Shown here one piece after another: positions 35,735-44,975 of a DNA stretch of 64,000 nucleotides. Both the position numbers and the translations under genes were made by a program. This DNA comes from CBDUXT01 sp965371245 (GTDB taxonomy: Bacteria > Planctomycetota > Phycisphaerae > UBA1845). The notes beneath the pieces were generated by a model. That model was not told where the DNA came from and ran no database searches. It saw nothing but the letters and a program-made list of their open reading frames with translations. Numbering within the stretch: the stretch's first letter is position 1; every line of letters begins with the position of its first letter. The DNA is taken from assembly GCA_965371245.1 (NCBI GenBank), contig CBDUXT010000017.1, positions 7,516-71,515 of the forward strand. Direction: 5' to 3'.

Positions 35735-37786
35735 TCAATCATCGTCCGACGGGTCATCCTTGTCGATATCGGGCACGTCCGGTTTCGTGAAGTCGCCAAG
35801 CGGGTCGCCCCAGATGTAGTGGTTGAACCACGCCAGGTTGTGGCGCGTGGCCGCGCGGGCAGCTTTGGGCGTGCTGATGCCGTGGCCAAAGCCCTTGTAG
35901 ACGATCAACTCGACCGGTACGCCGCGATCTTCCAGACCCTGACGCAGCTCATAGGCGTTGGCGATCGGCACGCGGCGATCGAACTCGCCGTGCTGAATCA
36001 GGGTCGGTGTCTTGGCCTTGCGGATGTAGGACATCGGCGACGTCTTTCGGTAGATGTCGGGATCATCGATCGGGTTGTCGCCCAGGTAGTCGATCGTGAA
36101 GGGGGTGATGTCGGTGTTGTAGTAGTACGTTGCCCAGTTGGAGATCCCCGCGCCGACGGAGATGGCCACGAAACGGTCCGAGGCCGTCGTGAGAAAGGCC
36201 GAGATGTAGCCGCCCTGGCTCCATCCCATGCAACCGACCTTGTCCGGATCGACCCAGCCCTTCTCAATCAGATGATCCACACCCGAAAGAACGTCCCACG
36301 CATCGCCCACGCCGAGGTTGCCGACGTTCAAGCGGCGGAAGGCCTCTCCGTAGCCCGCGCTGCCCCGGTAGTTTACGCGAAGAACCAGCGCCCCGCGCCC
36401 CGTCCACACGTCCATCGGGTAGATGCGCGTGCCGCGCGTCAACAGTCCCGGACGGTCGATGCCCGTCGGACCCCCGTGAATCACACAAAGAAGCGGGTAT
36501 TTCTTCTTCGGGTCGAAGTCGGCCGGCTTGAGCAGGACTCCCTCGATCAAGGTGTCGTCGCGGCTCGTCCATGAGATCACCTCGCGCGACGCCAGGACAT
36601 AATCCTTCAACTGTTCGGTCATGGTCGTCAGCGCGCGCGGGGCGAACCGGTCGATGTAGGACACATGGAGTTCACCGAGTGACGTGGGGGAACCGGCCGT
36701 GAAGGCCACGCGCTTGCCGTCGTGCGACAGCGAAAACGAGGCGGCCATCAGCTCGTCGGGGCCTGTGATGCGCTCGATCGTCCGGCTGTCGATGTTCGTG
36801 CGAAACAGATGTGAGGCGGTCTTTTGCATGCCGCTGAAGTAGATGCCGTCCTCGTTCCATTCCACGAGACGCGCGCTCTCATCGAAGGTGTCGGTGATGG
36901 AGCGGGGCGGGCCGCCGCGTGCAGAAACCACGGCCAGCCGCGTGTTGGCCGACATCCACGGCGTCTTGCCCATGACGGAAGCGAAAACGATGTGCCGTCC
37001 GTCGGGCGACCAGCGCGGACTCCTGTCCGATCCGGGTTGCGAAACAATCTTCTCCACCCCGTCGCCGTCAAGCGTCAGGACGTACACGTCGGAGGTGGCC
37101 ATGTTGACCAGGTCCGGATTGATGGTTGCGCTAAAGGCAATCTTTCGGCTGTCCGGCGACCAGGAGAACCCACCGACGTTGAAGTCCGTGCCGCTGGTGC
37201 GCCGCTTGCCCTCCACCGGTTCCTTCATGGCCTCATCCACCTGGAAGGTCCATAGGTGGCGATGGCGATAGTCGCGGCGCACAACGACCCAGTCGCCCAG
37301 GTGTTTCTTGCGTGCCTTTTGCTCGTCACTTTCCGAATCCCCGGCAACGAAGGCAACCGACTTGCCGTCGGGAGACCATTCGTAGGATCCCACGCCCTCT
37401 TTGGCTTTGGTTAGCGGGAACGCCTCGCCGCCTCGCGGACGGATGGCGAAGATCTGGCTCTTGTCGTTCTCGCCGCCACGCGTGAACGTCAACCATTTCC
37501 CGTTCGGCGACCATCGCGGCGCAGAAGCCGAGTTCTTGCCTCGGGTCAATTGAAACGCGCCCCCGCTCTCGATATCGGCCAGCCAGATTTGCGAAACGTA
37601 CTTGTCCGCGTCGAAGTCCGTTTCACGTACCTGGTAGGCGATCAACGACCCATCGGGCGACATGGCCACGCCGCGAATCGACTTGATCGACATCAGTTCG
37701 TCGATGGAGGGAACGTGGCGCTCGCCGGACTCGGCCAAAGCCGCGCTGGAAACAAGAAACCCGAGAATGGTTGCCAGTCTGAGCAT
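35735..37786 (-). CDS. S9 family prolyl oligopeptidase, secreted
   Basis: 683 residues with a signal peptide (MLRLATILGFLVSSAALAES). The N-terminal ~400 residues form a TolB/DPP-IV-like beta-propeller (repeated SPDGS, RWSPNGKWLTFTR and SPDSRKIAFSA motifs). The C-terminal alpha/beta-hydrolase domain has the nucleophile serine in CMGWSQGGYISAF. The acid is in IQHGEFDRRVPIANAYEL and the histidine in YKGFGHGIS. Predicted to cleave short peptides or N-terminal dipeptides outside the cytoplasm. ATG 37786 is preceded by GGAG and defines the signal peptide. It is probably co-transcribed with the Ntn-hydrolase 104 bp downstream. Confidence 0.9.
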   Translation of the reverse strand: MLRLATILGFLVSSAALAESGERHVPSIDELMSIKSIRGVAMSPDGSLIAYQVRETDFDADKYVSQIWLADIESGGAFQLTRGKNSASAPRWSPNGKWLTFTRGGENDKSQIFAIRPRGGEAFPLTKAKEGVGSYEWSPDGKSVAFVAGDSESDEQKARKKHLGDWVVVRRDYRHRHLWTFQVDEAMKEPVEGKRRTSGTDFNVGGFSWSPDSRKIAFSATINPDLVNMATSDVYVLTLDGDGVEKIVSQPGSDRSPRWSPDGRHIVFASVMGKTPWMSANTRLAVVSARGGPPRSITDTFDESARLVEWNEDGIYFSGMQKTASHLFRTNIDSRTIERITGPDELMAASFSLSHDGKRVAFTAGSPTSLGELHVSYIDRFAPRALTTMTEQLKDYVLASREVISWTSRDDTLIEGVLLKPADFDPKKKYPLLCVIHGGPTGIDRPGLLTRGTRIYPMDVWTGRGALVLRVNYRGSAGYGEAFRRLNVGNLGVGDAWDVLSGVDHLIEKGWVDPDKVGCMGWSQGGYISAFLTTASDRFVAISVGAGISNWATYYYNTDITPFTIDYLGDNPIDDPDIYRKTSPMSYIRKAKTPTLIQHGEFDRRVPIANAYELRQGLEDRGVPVELIVYKGFGHGISTPKAARAATRHNLAWFNHYIWGDPLGDFTKPDVPDIDKDDPSDDD

Positions 37787-37961
37787 GGCCAAGCTCCTTC
37801 CAGGCGTAGGGTGCGTGTCACTGATCACAGCGGACCACCGTATCGCTGGATGGATGCCCGAGCAACCTGCCGCGGTCAAGCGCGCGTGGGGCATAGCGCT
37901 CCGGCCGGTCGAACCGGTCGCGCCGATACTTGCCGGCGATCGCACTTCGGCCCAGACCGCT

Positions 37962-38222
37962 CTACGGGCAAGGCGTCGTCGGATCGGCCGGCGCGAACGG
38001 GAACGGAGCCCCTGAGAAGGCGTCCAACGCCCGTGTCACATCGACGATGGTGATTTTTGCATCGACGGGGTGCGGTTGAATGTCGGCACGCGATTTCCGC
38101 GGCGCGGTCGGCGCGTTCTTGAACTTGTCGAGAATCGCCACGACATCGAACGCGACACTCACCGTTGCGTCCGGTGCCGTCCACGTCTGATCGACGGCGC
38201 TGGACCCTCCGACCATGCTGCG
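37962..38222 (-). pseudogene. Remnant of a dockerin-like C-terminal module
   Basis: On the minus strand the frame encodes TWTAPDATVSVAFDVVAILD, then KFKNAPTAP, ADIQPHPVDAKITIVDV and TRALDAFSGAPFPF. It matches the last ~75 residues of the giant secreted protein at 27896-33889 closely (DVVAILDKFKN and DVTRALDAFSG are identical). No signal peptide, no upstream secreted region and no start with RBS were found. The frame above ~38222 loses similarity and is covered by the coding-like fragment of the opposite strand. This looks like the surviving 3' end of a lost secreted-protein gene. Confidence 0.6.
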
Positions 38223-38523
38223 GTTCCCGCCCTTCCTGCGGAACCCCAACGCCGCCGGCGGTGACATGATCCCACCGACCACGGCGTGGAAGCCGTTTCC
38301 GTGGATCAATCCGAACAACGGAACGCTGTTCATCGATCCCGCCAACCCGGATCTGGGCTATTGCGCGGACCGGACTTACGCACACGGCACGCCGATCGCG
38401 CCCGGTGGCGCGCTGAACGCAACCGTCGAGTCGCCGCGGGCGGCGGGGCAGATCTTCAACCAGTTCGACGATCTGTTCCACGACAACGCGATCTTCTTGC
38501 CGCATGCGACGGTCACGCCGTAG
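38215..38523 (+). pseudogene. Coding-like fragment of unknown family, probable truncated gene
   Basis: 102 codons with coding-type composition (strong third-position GC; Asp/Phe/Pro/Asn-rich protein). Examples are PTTAWKPFPWINPNNGTLF and ATVESPRAAGQIFNQFDDLF. It starts within the colliding dockerin remnant and ends at TAG 38523. It has no recognisable N-terminal domain and a stop (38188-38190) lies just before the ATG. No clear RBS. I do not recognise the family. It may be the 3' end of a gene whose 5' part was deleted, or a real small gene. Confidence 0.4.
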
Positions 38524-38700
38524 AGCGACCAAGCGCCCACATGCACCGGCGGGTGGCAAGCCCAAGGCGTACGCGCAGGCCTGGTCGGCGGCGGACTGAT
38601 TCCGTCACCCGATCCGCCATGCCCGCGCTATGCTTGGGCATGCCACAAGGCGCGACGACACCAAGGCCGCATGCCTGGACCAGGGTCGTCCGGTCGGCCG

Positions 38701-40101
38701 TCAGACAAGGCTCTTGCCCTTGAAGTCCGGACGCAGCGGCACGGAGAGCTGTTCGAGAATCGTTGGCGCAACATCGTATAGCGTGGGACCATCGACCCGG
38801 CCGCGGGATGGTAGCGAGGGATGTGAGTAAAGATACATGCCCTGCTGGGCGTGGTTGGCGTCGTCGGGGCCGGTGTCGTTTTCGAAGGTGTAGATGCTGT
38901 CACTGCCCACGAAGCCGACCGAACGCCAGCGCAGGTCGCCGAAGATGACCACGACGTCTGGTGCCACCCTATTGACACATTCGTAGATTTCCTCCGGCTT
39001 GTAGCCGCGGTTGCCCATCGGCTTGCCTTCGTGATCGACCATGGCCTCGATCCTGGCGATCAGTTCATCGCGAAAGGCCTCGTACCCGTCGGCCGGCACC
39101 TGCCCGTTCGGCTCGCGGCCGGCCTTGTTGATAAACAGCCGCCCGTAGTAGCCACCCTCTCCCCAGGCCGTCGTCTTCGACCAATCGACGTCGGCCACGG
39201 CGAACTTCTGCTTGGGCTTGACGGGCTCGTTGAAGTGCAGGTAGCCCTCGTTGAGCAGCCACTGGTTGAACATCAGCCCGCCGACCATGCCCTTGGCCCC
39301 GTGGTCGCTGACCAGCCAGACGGCCGTGGTGTCGAGATCGAGGCACTCGAGCGTCTGCCCGATCTGGTCGTCGATGTATTTGTAGTACTCGAAGATCGCG
39401 TGCTCGAACTCGTTGCCTTCTTCATACCGATGATGGGACGAGTCCATGTTGGACCAGAACCCGTGGTGGATTCGATCGACGCCCATCTCCACCATGAAAA
39501 ACAGGTCCCACGGCTTGGTGGTCAGCAGGTGGCGGACGACCTTGAAACGCTTCTCGGTCATCAGATAGATCTGATCGAGGAGCCATCGCTTGTTGTCCGT
39601 GCGGAAGCCTTTTACATCGACAAGGTACTCGCCGACCAGCTTGTTCACTTCGGTCCGTAGCGTGGCCGGGTGCGTCCATGGCATGGCCGGGTCGGTGGTG
39701 TCCGGCGTGAGGAAGCTGGTAATCATGCAGCCGTTGATGGGTCGAACGATGGGAAAGGTGCCCGGCACGCCCACGATGATCGACTGTTTGCCGGCCTCGG
39801 TGAGTATGTCCCACAGGCGCGGCTCCTTGACGGCGAGCGATGTGGCGATGGCGAGCTTGTCGTAGGAATGGTCGGCCCGGTTGCGAAAGCCGTAGATGCC
39901 CAGCGTGCCGGGGTCCTTGCTGGCGGTCATGCAGCTCCAGGCGGGCACCGTGATCGGCGGCATCGAGCTGGTCAGCTCGCCATAGGTGCCCGAGGCCATC
40001 AGGCGGCGGATGTTGGGCAGGTGCTCGATCCACCGGTCGAACACCAGCGACGGCTCGGCACAATCAAGCCCGATGACGGCCACTTTTTGGATGCTGCTCA
40101 C
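38701..40101 (-). CDS. Alkaline phosphatase superfamily enzyme (type I phosphodiesterase/nucleotide pyrophosphatase-like)
   Basis: 466 residues. Metal-binding and nucleophile motifs of the superfamily are present. The N-terminal Asp is in VAVIGLDCAEPSL. The Thr/Ser nucleophile region is PPITVPAWSCMTASKDPGT. The Asp/His pair is WLVSDHGAKGMVGG, and the late histidine is in DDANHAQQGMYLY. In this family members hydrolyse phosphodiesters or pyrophosphates, or transfer phosphate groups; the substrate is unknown. GTG 40101 is preferred because AAGGGA lies 7-8 nt upstream and gives a standard N-terminus; ATG 40131 is possible. Confidence 0.85.
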   Translation of the reverse strand: MSSIQKVAVIGLDCAEPSLVFDRWIEHLPNIRRLMASGTYGELTSSMPPITVPAWSCMTASKDPGTLGIYGFRNRADHSYDKLAIATSLAVKEPRLWDILTEAGKQSIIVGVPGTFPIVRPINGCMITSFLTPDTTDPAMPWTHPATLRTEVNKLVGEYLVDVKGFRTDNKRWLLDQIYLMTEKRFKVVRHLLTTKPWDLFFMVEMGVDRIHHGFWSNMDSSHHRYEEGNEFEHAIFEYYKYIDDQIGQTLECLDLDTTAVWLVSDHGAKGMVGGLMFNQWLLNEGYLHFNEPVKPKQKFAVADVDWSKTTAWGEGGYYGRLFINKAGREPNGQVPADGYEAFRDELIARIEAMVDHEGKPMGNRGYKPEEIYECVNRVAPDVVVIFGDLRWRSVGFVGSDSIYTFENDTGPDDANHAQQGMYLYSHPSLPSRGRVDGPTLYDVAPTILEQLSVPLRPDFKGKSLV

Positions 40102-40161
40102 TTGATTTTCCCTTAGCCGGCGGCGCGTCATGCGCTAAGACGCGATACCAATAACAAATGG

Positions 40162-40220
40162 GTAGGGCGGGCTATTGCCCGCCGTTCGACCGCAAGAAGG
40201 CGGGCAATAGCCCGCCCTAC
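40162..40220. repeat. Perfect 22-bp inverted repeat (GGGCGGGCTATTGCCCGCC type)
   Basis: The left arm GTAGGGCGGGCTATTGCCCG (40162-40181) extends to 40183. The right arm 40199-40220 is its exact reverse complement, enclosing 15 nt. Each arm is itself partly palindromic (GGGC-TATT-GCCC). A shorter relative, GGCGGGC-CGA-GCCCGCC, is at 52952-52968. The T-rich stretch just after it could help termination on the plus strand. Confidence 0.8.
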
Positions 40221-40230
40221 GTTTTTCTTT

Positions 40231-40301
40231 CCGAGCCGCGCCTGTAAGGAAGCGGTCCGACGGTCCCGCTGAAAACGCTCGCTGACGGTCGCGGCTGGGA
40301 A
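40231..40301. repeat. Inverted repeat, CCGAGCCGCG family
   Basis: CCGAGCCGCGCCTGTAAGGA (40231-40250) continues with AGCGG and is related to the element at 20730-20809. About 25 nt downstream the degenerate inverted partner appears (40278-40301; reading as CCCAGCCGCGACCGTCAGCG on the other strand). It adjoins the preceding inverted repeat, so the 240-bp gap between two genes is largely palindromic DNA. Confidence 0.6.
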
Positions 40302-40339
40302 GGAGAACACCCTTCCTAAACACGTTCCCAGGGCCACCG

Positions 40340-41344
40340 TCAGCGCGGGAACTTCTCCAGGTGCTCCAAAGCCCGAGGCACGACGCGCTCTATGGCCTCC
40401 TCAAGTCCGCAGTCCAGGACCGCGCCGGCGGCCTGGCTGTGTCCGCCCCCCTTGAACGCCGCGGCCAGCTCGATGACGGTCACCTCGTGCGAGCCGCGAA
40501 AATTGAGCCGCGTCTTGCCGCGCTTTCCCTCGGTGAACAGCATCGCCAGGCGCGCGCCCTCAAGCGAGCGAGGCACGTTGATCTGATCGTCGATGTCAGC
40601 GGCACGGCACCCGGCATCGTGAATCTCCGTGTAACTCGCCGAGCTGTACGCAAGGTCGCCGCCGGCCAGCACCTTCGTGTTGGCATAGATCACCCGGACC
40701 AGATCGAACTCGCTCTTTCGCAGGCTGCGGCATAGGCGATCACCGAGCATGCCGACATCCGCCCCGCATGCGACCAGCATCGCCGCCGCGTGCAAGGTTG
40801 CGGCCCGCGTCGATGGCAGCGAAAAGCCCAGCGTGTCGGTCTGTATCCCCGCGTACAACAGCGACGCGACGGCCGGTGTAATCTCCAGGTCCCACGCACG
40901 CAGCAGATAGTAGACCAGTTCGCACGTGCTGCCGGCCTCAGCAACCACCCAGTTGACGTCGCCGAAACGTGTGCTGCCCTCGTGGTGGTCGATGTTCATG
41001 ATGACCCGTCCGGCACTCCAATCCGTCTCCTTCAAGGCCGCCCCGACGTTGCACCGGCCCTTCTTGGCCGTGTCGAGTACGATGAAGCCGTCGGCATCGG
41101 CGAAGTCGTCCGGCGTGGCGGTCTTCAAAGCCGCGAGGCCTGCCATGAACCCCAGCCGAGTTGAGATGGAGCCATCTGGAACGGACGCCCGGGGGCGGCA
41201 CTCGGCGGACCGGCACGCGGCGGTGAGGGCGAACATGGACCCCAGCGCGTCGGCATCGGGGACGACGTGGGTCACGAGGACGGGGCGGCGCAGCGATCGA
41301 AGCGCGTCGAGCACCTCATTCGGCACGACAGGCGGTGAGATCAT
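40340..41344 (-). CDS. DHH/DHHA1 family phosphoesterase (NrnA/RecJ-like)
   Basis: 334 residues. The DHH domain has LVTHVVPDADALGSMFAL at the N-terminus, and NIDHHEGSTRFGDVNWV as the DHH motif. The DHHA1 part near the C-terminus has AAAFKGGGHSQAAGAVLD. In NrnA-type enzymes this set degrades short oligoribonucleotides (nanoRNA) and pAp. ATG 41344 is preferred over an upstream non-ATG start. It follows infC by about 290 bp. Confidence 0.85.
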   Translation of the reverse strand: MISPPVVPNEVLDALRSLRRPVLVTHVVPDADALGSMFALTAACRSAECRPRASVPDGSISTRLGFMAGLAALKTATPDDFADADGFIVLDTAKKGRCNVGAALKETDWSAGRVIMNIDHHEGSTRFGDVNWVVAEAGSTCELVYYLLRAWDLEITPAVASLLYAGIQTDTLGFSLPSTRAATLHAAAMLVACGADVGMLGDRLCRSLRKSEFDLVRVIYANTKVLAGGDLAYSSASYTEIHDAGCRAADIDDQINVPRSLEGARLAMLFTEGKRGKTRLNFRGSHEVTVIELAAAFKGGGHSQAAGAVLDCGLEEAIERVVPRALEHLEKFPR

Positions 41345-41635
41345 CCTGGTCGAATCGATCGAATCCACGGGACGGTCACCTCGCCAGCCTTGAAAAATAC
41401 CACCGCGCCAACCCAAAGAACCCGCCATGGAAACGATGGGGTGCGAATCACGGAGAGTAGGGGGAAGCCAAAGGGCAGGCAACCCCGGCGAGAACCGTGG
41501 GCGGCTCCAGCCGGCCTTTGCGAGGACGGGCCGCAGCGCCGACGCGAGAACGCTGTTTCCCCTTCCGACGGCCACGGGTGCGCCAGGCTGCACGAACCCA
41601 CGAGGACGTCCTACGCATCGGACAGAACCGCTGAG

Positions 41636-42340
41636 TTACTCGGCGGACGGCGTCTCCCGCGCGGACGATGTGCCCGCCTCGGGTGCAGGCGATGCCGGCG
41701 GCGCGGCGACGACTTCGGGCGGCGCATGTTCCTTCGGCGCGGATGCTACGACAGGCGGAGCCGACTCCGGCTTCGCCTTCGGCGGCGCCTTGGATGGGGT
41801 CTTGGACGCCTTGGGTCCGCCCATCGACTTACCAGGGCGGACCGGAGCGACCATCATGGTCATGCGACGTCCCTCGCTGACAGGCCGGCGTTCGACCTTG
41901 ATCGCCTCACCTAGTTCGGCCAGGATTTCCTCGAAGATCGCCAGCCCGCGCTCTTTGTGGAAGCGCTCTCGCCCCCGGAACAACATCGTGAACTGGACCT
42001 TGTGCCCCTCGTGGAGGAACTCGTTTACGCGCTTCATCTTGATGGCCCGATCGTGCGTATCGGTCTTGGGACGAAGCCGGATTTCCTTGAGCGTGATGAC
42101 GTGCCCCGCGGAGCCCTGCTTTTGACGCTTCTTTTTTTCGTACTTGTGTTTGCCGTAGTCCATGATGCGGCAAACCGGCGGAGACTCCATGGGCGAGACC
42201 TCGACGAGGTCGAGACCCGCGTCGCGTGCCAGGCCCAACGCCTCGAACGTCGGGAGGACACCAAGCTGCGTCTGGTGCTGGTCGATCACCCGGACCGGGG
42301 ACACCCGAATCCGGTCGTTCAGTCGAAGTGCTTTAGCGAT
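41636..42340 (-). CDS. infC: Translation initiation factor IF-3 with AUC start codon
   Basis: 234 residues. The normal IF-3 N-domain (RLNDRIRVSPVRVIDQHQTQ, then LGVLPTFEALGLARDAGLDL and PPVCRIMDYGKHKYEKKKRQ) and C-domain (LRPKTDTHDRAIKMKRVNEF) are present. A low-complexity Pro/Ala tail of ~55 residues follows. The start is ATC 42340: AAAGGA lies 8 nt upstream and the frame is closed by a TGA at 42371-42373 with no ATG or TTG between. GTG 42304 would delete the N-terminal RLNDRIR residues. IF-3 discriminates against AUU/AUC starts, so infC can autoregulate. It lies downstream of thrS, but rpmI and rplT are not next to it. Confidence 0.92.
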   Translation of the reverse strand: MAKALRLNDRIRVSPVRVIDQHQTQLGVLPTFEALGLARDAGLDLVEVSPMESPPVCRIMDYGKHKYEKKKRQKQGSAGHVITLKEIRLRPKTDTHDRAIKMKRVNEFLHEGHKVQFTMLFRGRERFHKERGLAIFEEILAELGEAIKVERRPVSEGRRMTMMVAPVRPGKSMGGPKASKTPSKAPPKAKPESAPPVVASAPKEHAPPEVVAAPPASPAPEAGTSSARETPSAE

Positions 42341-42387
42341 GGTGTGGTTCCTTTCAACAAAGACAAGAGATCAGACCCGCTCGGTGG

Positions 42388-44667
42388 CTATGCCCGAGCC
42401 GCCACGCCCTCTGACGTGGCCGAGTCACACCCAACAGAGCACGCGGCGTCGTCACCGCGACCCTTGCTCGCAATCTCAGCGAGGCACAGTTCCACAAACC
42501 GCGCCAATGGCATATTCCCTCGCAGGCGACCGTCCCGGTCGTTGATGTTGACGGTTCGCTCGGCCGCCTCCTTCTCGCCGGCAACCAGGACGTAGTTCAC
42601 CTTCGCGGCGCGGAAGCGATGTTTCTTGGGACCGAGTTTCTCGCTGCCCCGATCGACCTCGACGCGCAAACCGGCCGCCTTGAGGGCATTGCCAACCTCG
42701 GCGGCGTAGGCATCGCTTTTCTCGCTGACGGTCGCCACGCCGACCTGCACCGGAGCAAGCCACAGCGGGAACGCACCGGCGAAGTGCTCAATCAGGACGC
42801 CCACGAACCGCTCCATGCTTCCGAACGGAGCCCGGTGGATCATGATCGGCCGGTGCGGCGCGTTGTCCGGACCGATGTACGTCAACCCGAAGCGCTCCGG
42901 CAGGTTGTAGTCCACCTGAACGGTTCCAAGCTGCCAACTGCGGCCGATGCAGTCTTTGACCATGAAATCGATCTTGGGACCGTAGAAGGCCGCCTCGCCC
43001 GTCTCCACCGTGTAGTCAACGCCGCTCTCGTCGGCCGCGGCACGAATCGCCGCTTCCGCCAGTTCCCAATTCTCGTCGCTGCCCACGTACTTGTCGCTTG
43101 CCGCATCGCGCAACCCCACCCGAACCCTGTAGTCGGTCAGTCCAAGCGTGCTCAGCACACGGCGAGTCAGGTCCACCGTCGCGGCGAGCTCGGCTTGCAA
43201 CTGATCGGGTGTGCAGAAGAGATGGGCGTCATCAACCGTAAAGCCGCGAACGCGCGTCAGGCCACTGATCTCGCCGCTTTGCTCGTAACGGTAAACCGTA
43301 CCGAACTCGGCTAGGCGGACGGGAAGATCGCGGTAGCTTCGCGGCCGAGAGGCGTAGATCTGAATGTGGTGCGGGCAGTTCATGGGCTTGAGGAGATAGC
43401 CCGGCTCGGTCGCCGACGCAGCGTAGAGCGCCTCGATCGTTTCATCGAGAGAAGCGCCGTCGGGAAGCCCGTCGATGGCGCCCCACGAGGCCTGGATCGC
43501 CTTGAGCAAGTGTGCGACGGCGGCCTCGCCCTGTTCGCGCTGCGTGCCCGTTTGGCTCAGCATGCGCCGGGCCAACTGAAGCGACGCCTGGATCGCCTTG
43601 CCGCGGTCCGTCTCGAACATCGCCGGATACTGTGAGTCTTCGTAGTAGGGGAAGTGTCCACTCGTACGGTAGAGCCCGAGGTGCCCGATGTGTGGACACA
43701 TCACCAGATCGTAACCGAGCTGGACCATCTCTTCGTTCAGGAAGTCCTGCAACGCGTTGCGAATGACCGTGCCCTTGGGGAGCCAAAGGATCAGTCCGGC
43801 GCCGACCTGATCGCTGATGTGGAACAGATCGAGCGCCTTACCGATGACGCGGTGGTCGCGTAGCCGCGCCTCTTCCTGTTGCTTTAGAAACTCGTCGAGT
43901 GACGATCGCTTGAAAAACGCCGTGCCGTAGACACGTTGCAGCGGGGTGTCGTTCACATCGCCCCGATAGTGCGAGCGACTGACCTGCCGCACCTTGAACG
44001 CCTTGCCCAGCCCCGTCCGCGGCACGTGGGGTCCTCGACAAAGATCCTCGAAGTCAACGCCGCGCTCTTCGCCGGTGACGTAGAAGCTGAGGGTGTCTCC
44101 CTCGGCACGTTCGGCGTTGTCGATCTTGTAGCGGCTGCCCTCATCGCGGAGCTTGTCCAGGCCCTCGCTGCGCGAAAGCTCATAACGAGTGAACGAGCGG
44201 TTTTCCTTGACGATCCGCGTCATCTCCTGCTCGATGCGCGCGAAGTCATCGGGCACGAGCGAGCGGTCCAGATCGAGGTCGTAGTAGAAACCGTTCTCGA
44301 CAGGCGGACCGTAGACGAGCTTCGTTTCCGGGAAGAGCTTGCAGACGGCCTCGGCCATCACATGCGCCATGCTGTGGCGCAAGACGAACAGACTGTCGTC
44401 GTTCTCGTCGGTCGCCGTAAGGATGGTGAGGTCGCAGTCACCGGGTAGCGGTCGGGTTAAATCAACGGTCTCGCGTTGCCCGTCGTGGGTCCACACCGCA
44501 GCGATCGCCTTGCGAGCCAACCCCGGACCAATGGTGTCCGCGACGTCGCCCGGCGTCGCTCCGTCCGCCACGTCCAACACGGTTCCGTCAGGCAGTCTGA
44601 CTTTCAGGAGATGACCTCCGAAGGCGGGGCCGACAGAGCGGCGCCCGAAACGAAAAAAGCGGGCCAA
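42388..44667 (-). CDS. thrS: Threonyl-tRNA synthetase
   Basis: Class II synthetase of ~740-759 residues. TGS domain LLKVRLPDGTVLDVADGATP leads. The editing domain has RHSMAHVMAEAV and the histidine-rich zinc/edit motifs. The catalytic core has motif 2 (VYRYEQSGEISGLTRVRGFT) and the zinc cysteine in YLLKPMNCPHHIQIY. Motif 3 (APHRPIMIHRAPFGSMERFV) and the anticodon-binding domain follow. The start is unclear. TTG 44667 is listed. A CTG at 44607, 6 nt after a GGAGG site, would give the family-like N-terminus. infC follows 47 bp downstream. Confidence 0.92.
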   Translation of the reverse strand: MARFFRFGRRSVGPAFGGHLLKVRLPDGTVLDVADGATPGDVADTIGPGLARKAIAAVWTHDGQRETVDLTRPLPGDCDLTILTATDENDDSLFVLRHSMAHVMAEAVCKLFPETKLVYGPPVENGFYYDLDLDRSLVPDDFARIEQEMTRIVKENRSFTRYELSRSEGLDKLRDEGSRYKIDNAERAEGDTLSFYVTGEERGVDFEDLCRGPHVPRTGLGKAFKVRQVSRSHYRGDVNDTPLQRVYGTAFFKRSSLDEFLKQQEEARLRDHRVIGKALDLFHISDQVGAGLILWLPKGTVIRNALQDFLNEEMVQLGYDLVMCPHIGHLGLYRTSGHFPYYEDSQYPAMFETDRGKAIQASLQLARRMLSQTGTQREQGEAAVAHLLKAIQASWGAIDGLPDGASLDETIEALYAASATEPGYLLKPMNCPHHIQIYASRPRSYRDLPVRLAEFGTVYRYEQSGEISGLTRVRGFTVDDAHLFCTPDQLQAELAATVDLTRRVLSTLGLTDYRVRVGLRDAASDKYVGSDENWELAEAAIRAAADESGVDYTVETGEAAFYGPKIDFMVKDCIGRSWQLGTVQVDYNLPERFGLTYIGPDNAPHRPIMIHRAPFGSMERFVGVLIEHFAGAFPLWLAPVQVGVATVSEKSDAYAAEVGNALKAAGLRVEVDRGSEKLGPKKHRFRAAKVNYVLVAGEKEAAERTVNINDRDGRLRGNMPLARFVELCLAEIASKGRGDDAACSVGCDSATSEGVAARA

Positions 44668-44796
44668 AGCACGACCCCACGCACGGTCCGATCGCGCAGG
44701 CCGAAACCAGCCTTGTACGAGACAGACGCTAACATGCCGTGCGTGTCGTCAAGCTTTGAACCGCTGGAAAAAGCGATCCTCAAAGACCTACGGACC

Positions 44797-44865
44797 CGTG
44801 TGGGCGCAACACCCCACACGTCCAAAACCCACAGTTTAATATATCACATCGGCAATTTGAGTCAA
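44797..44865 (-). promoter_or_regulatory. thrS promoter and leader hairpin
   Basis: On the minus strand TTGACT (44865-44860) and TATATT (44843-44838) are separated by 16 bp, each 5/6 to consensus. The transcript would have a leader of 160-220 nt. It contains a hairpin with 8-bp arms (CGTGTGGG 44797-44804 and CCCACACG 44813-44820). Such leaders can mediate thrS control; no T-box sequence is visible. Confidence 0.6.
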
Positions 44866-44975
44866 GAAGTTCCGCGATCCGGCGTCGCCGCGTTGGCCCA
44901 CAAGAAAACACCCGACGACGGCACGGTCAGGGGCCGATCCACCGTCGGCGGGCAGCCGAACCGCGCTCTGCGGCT

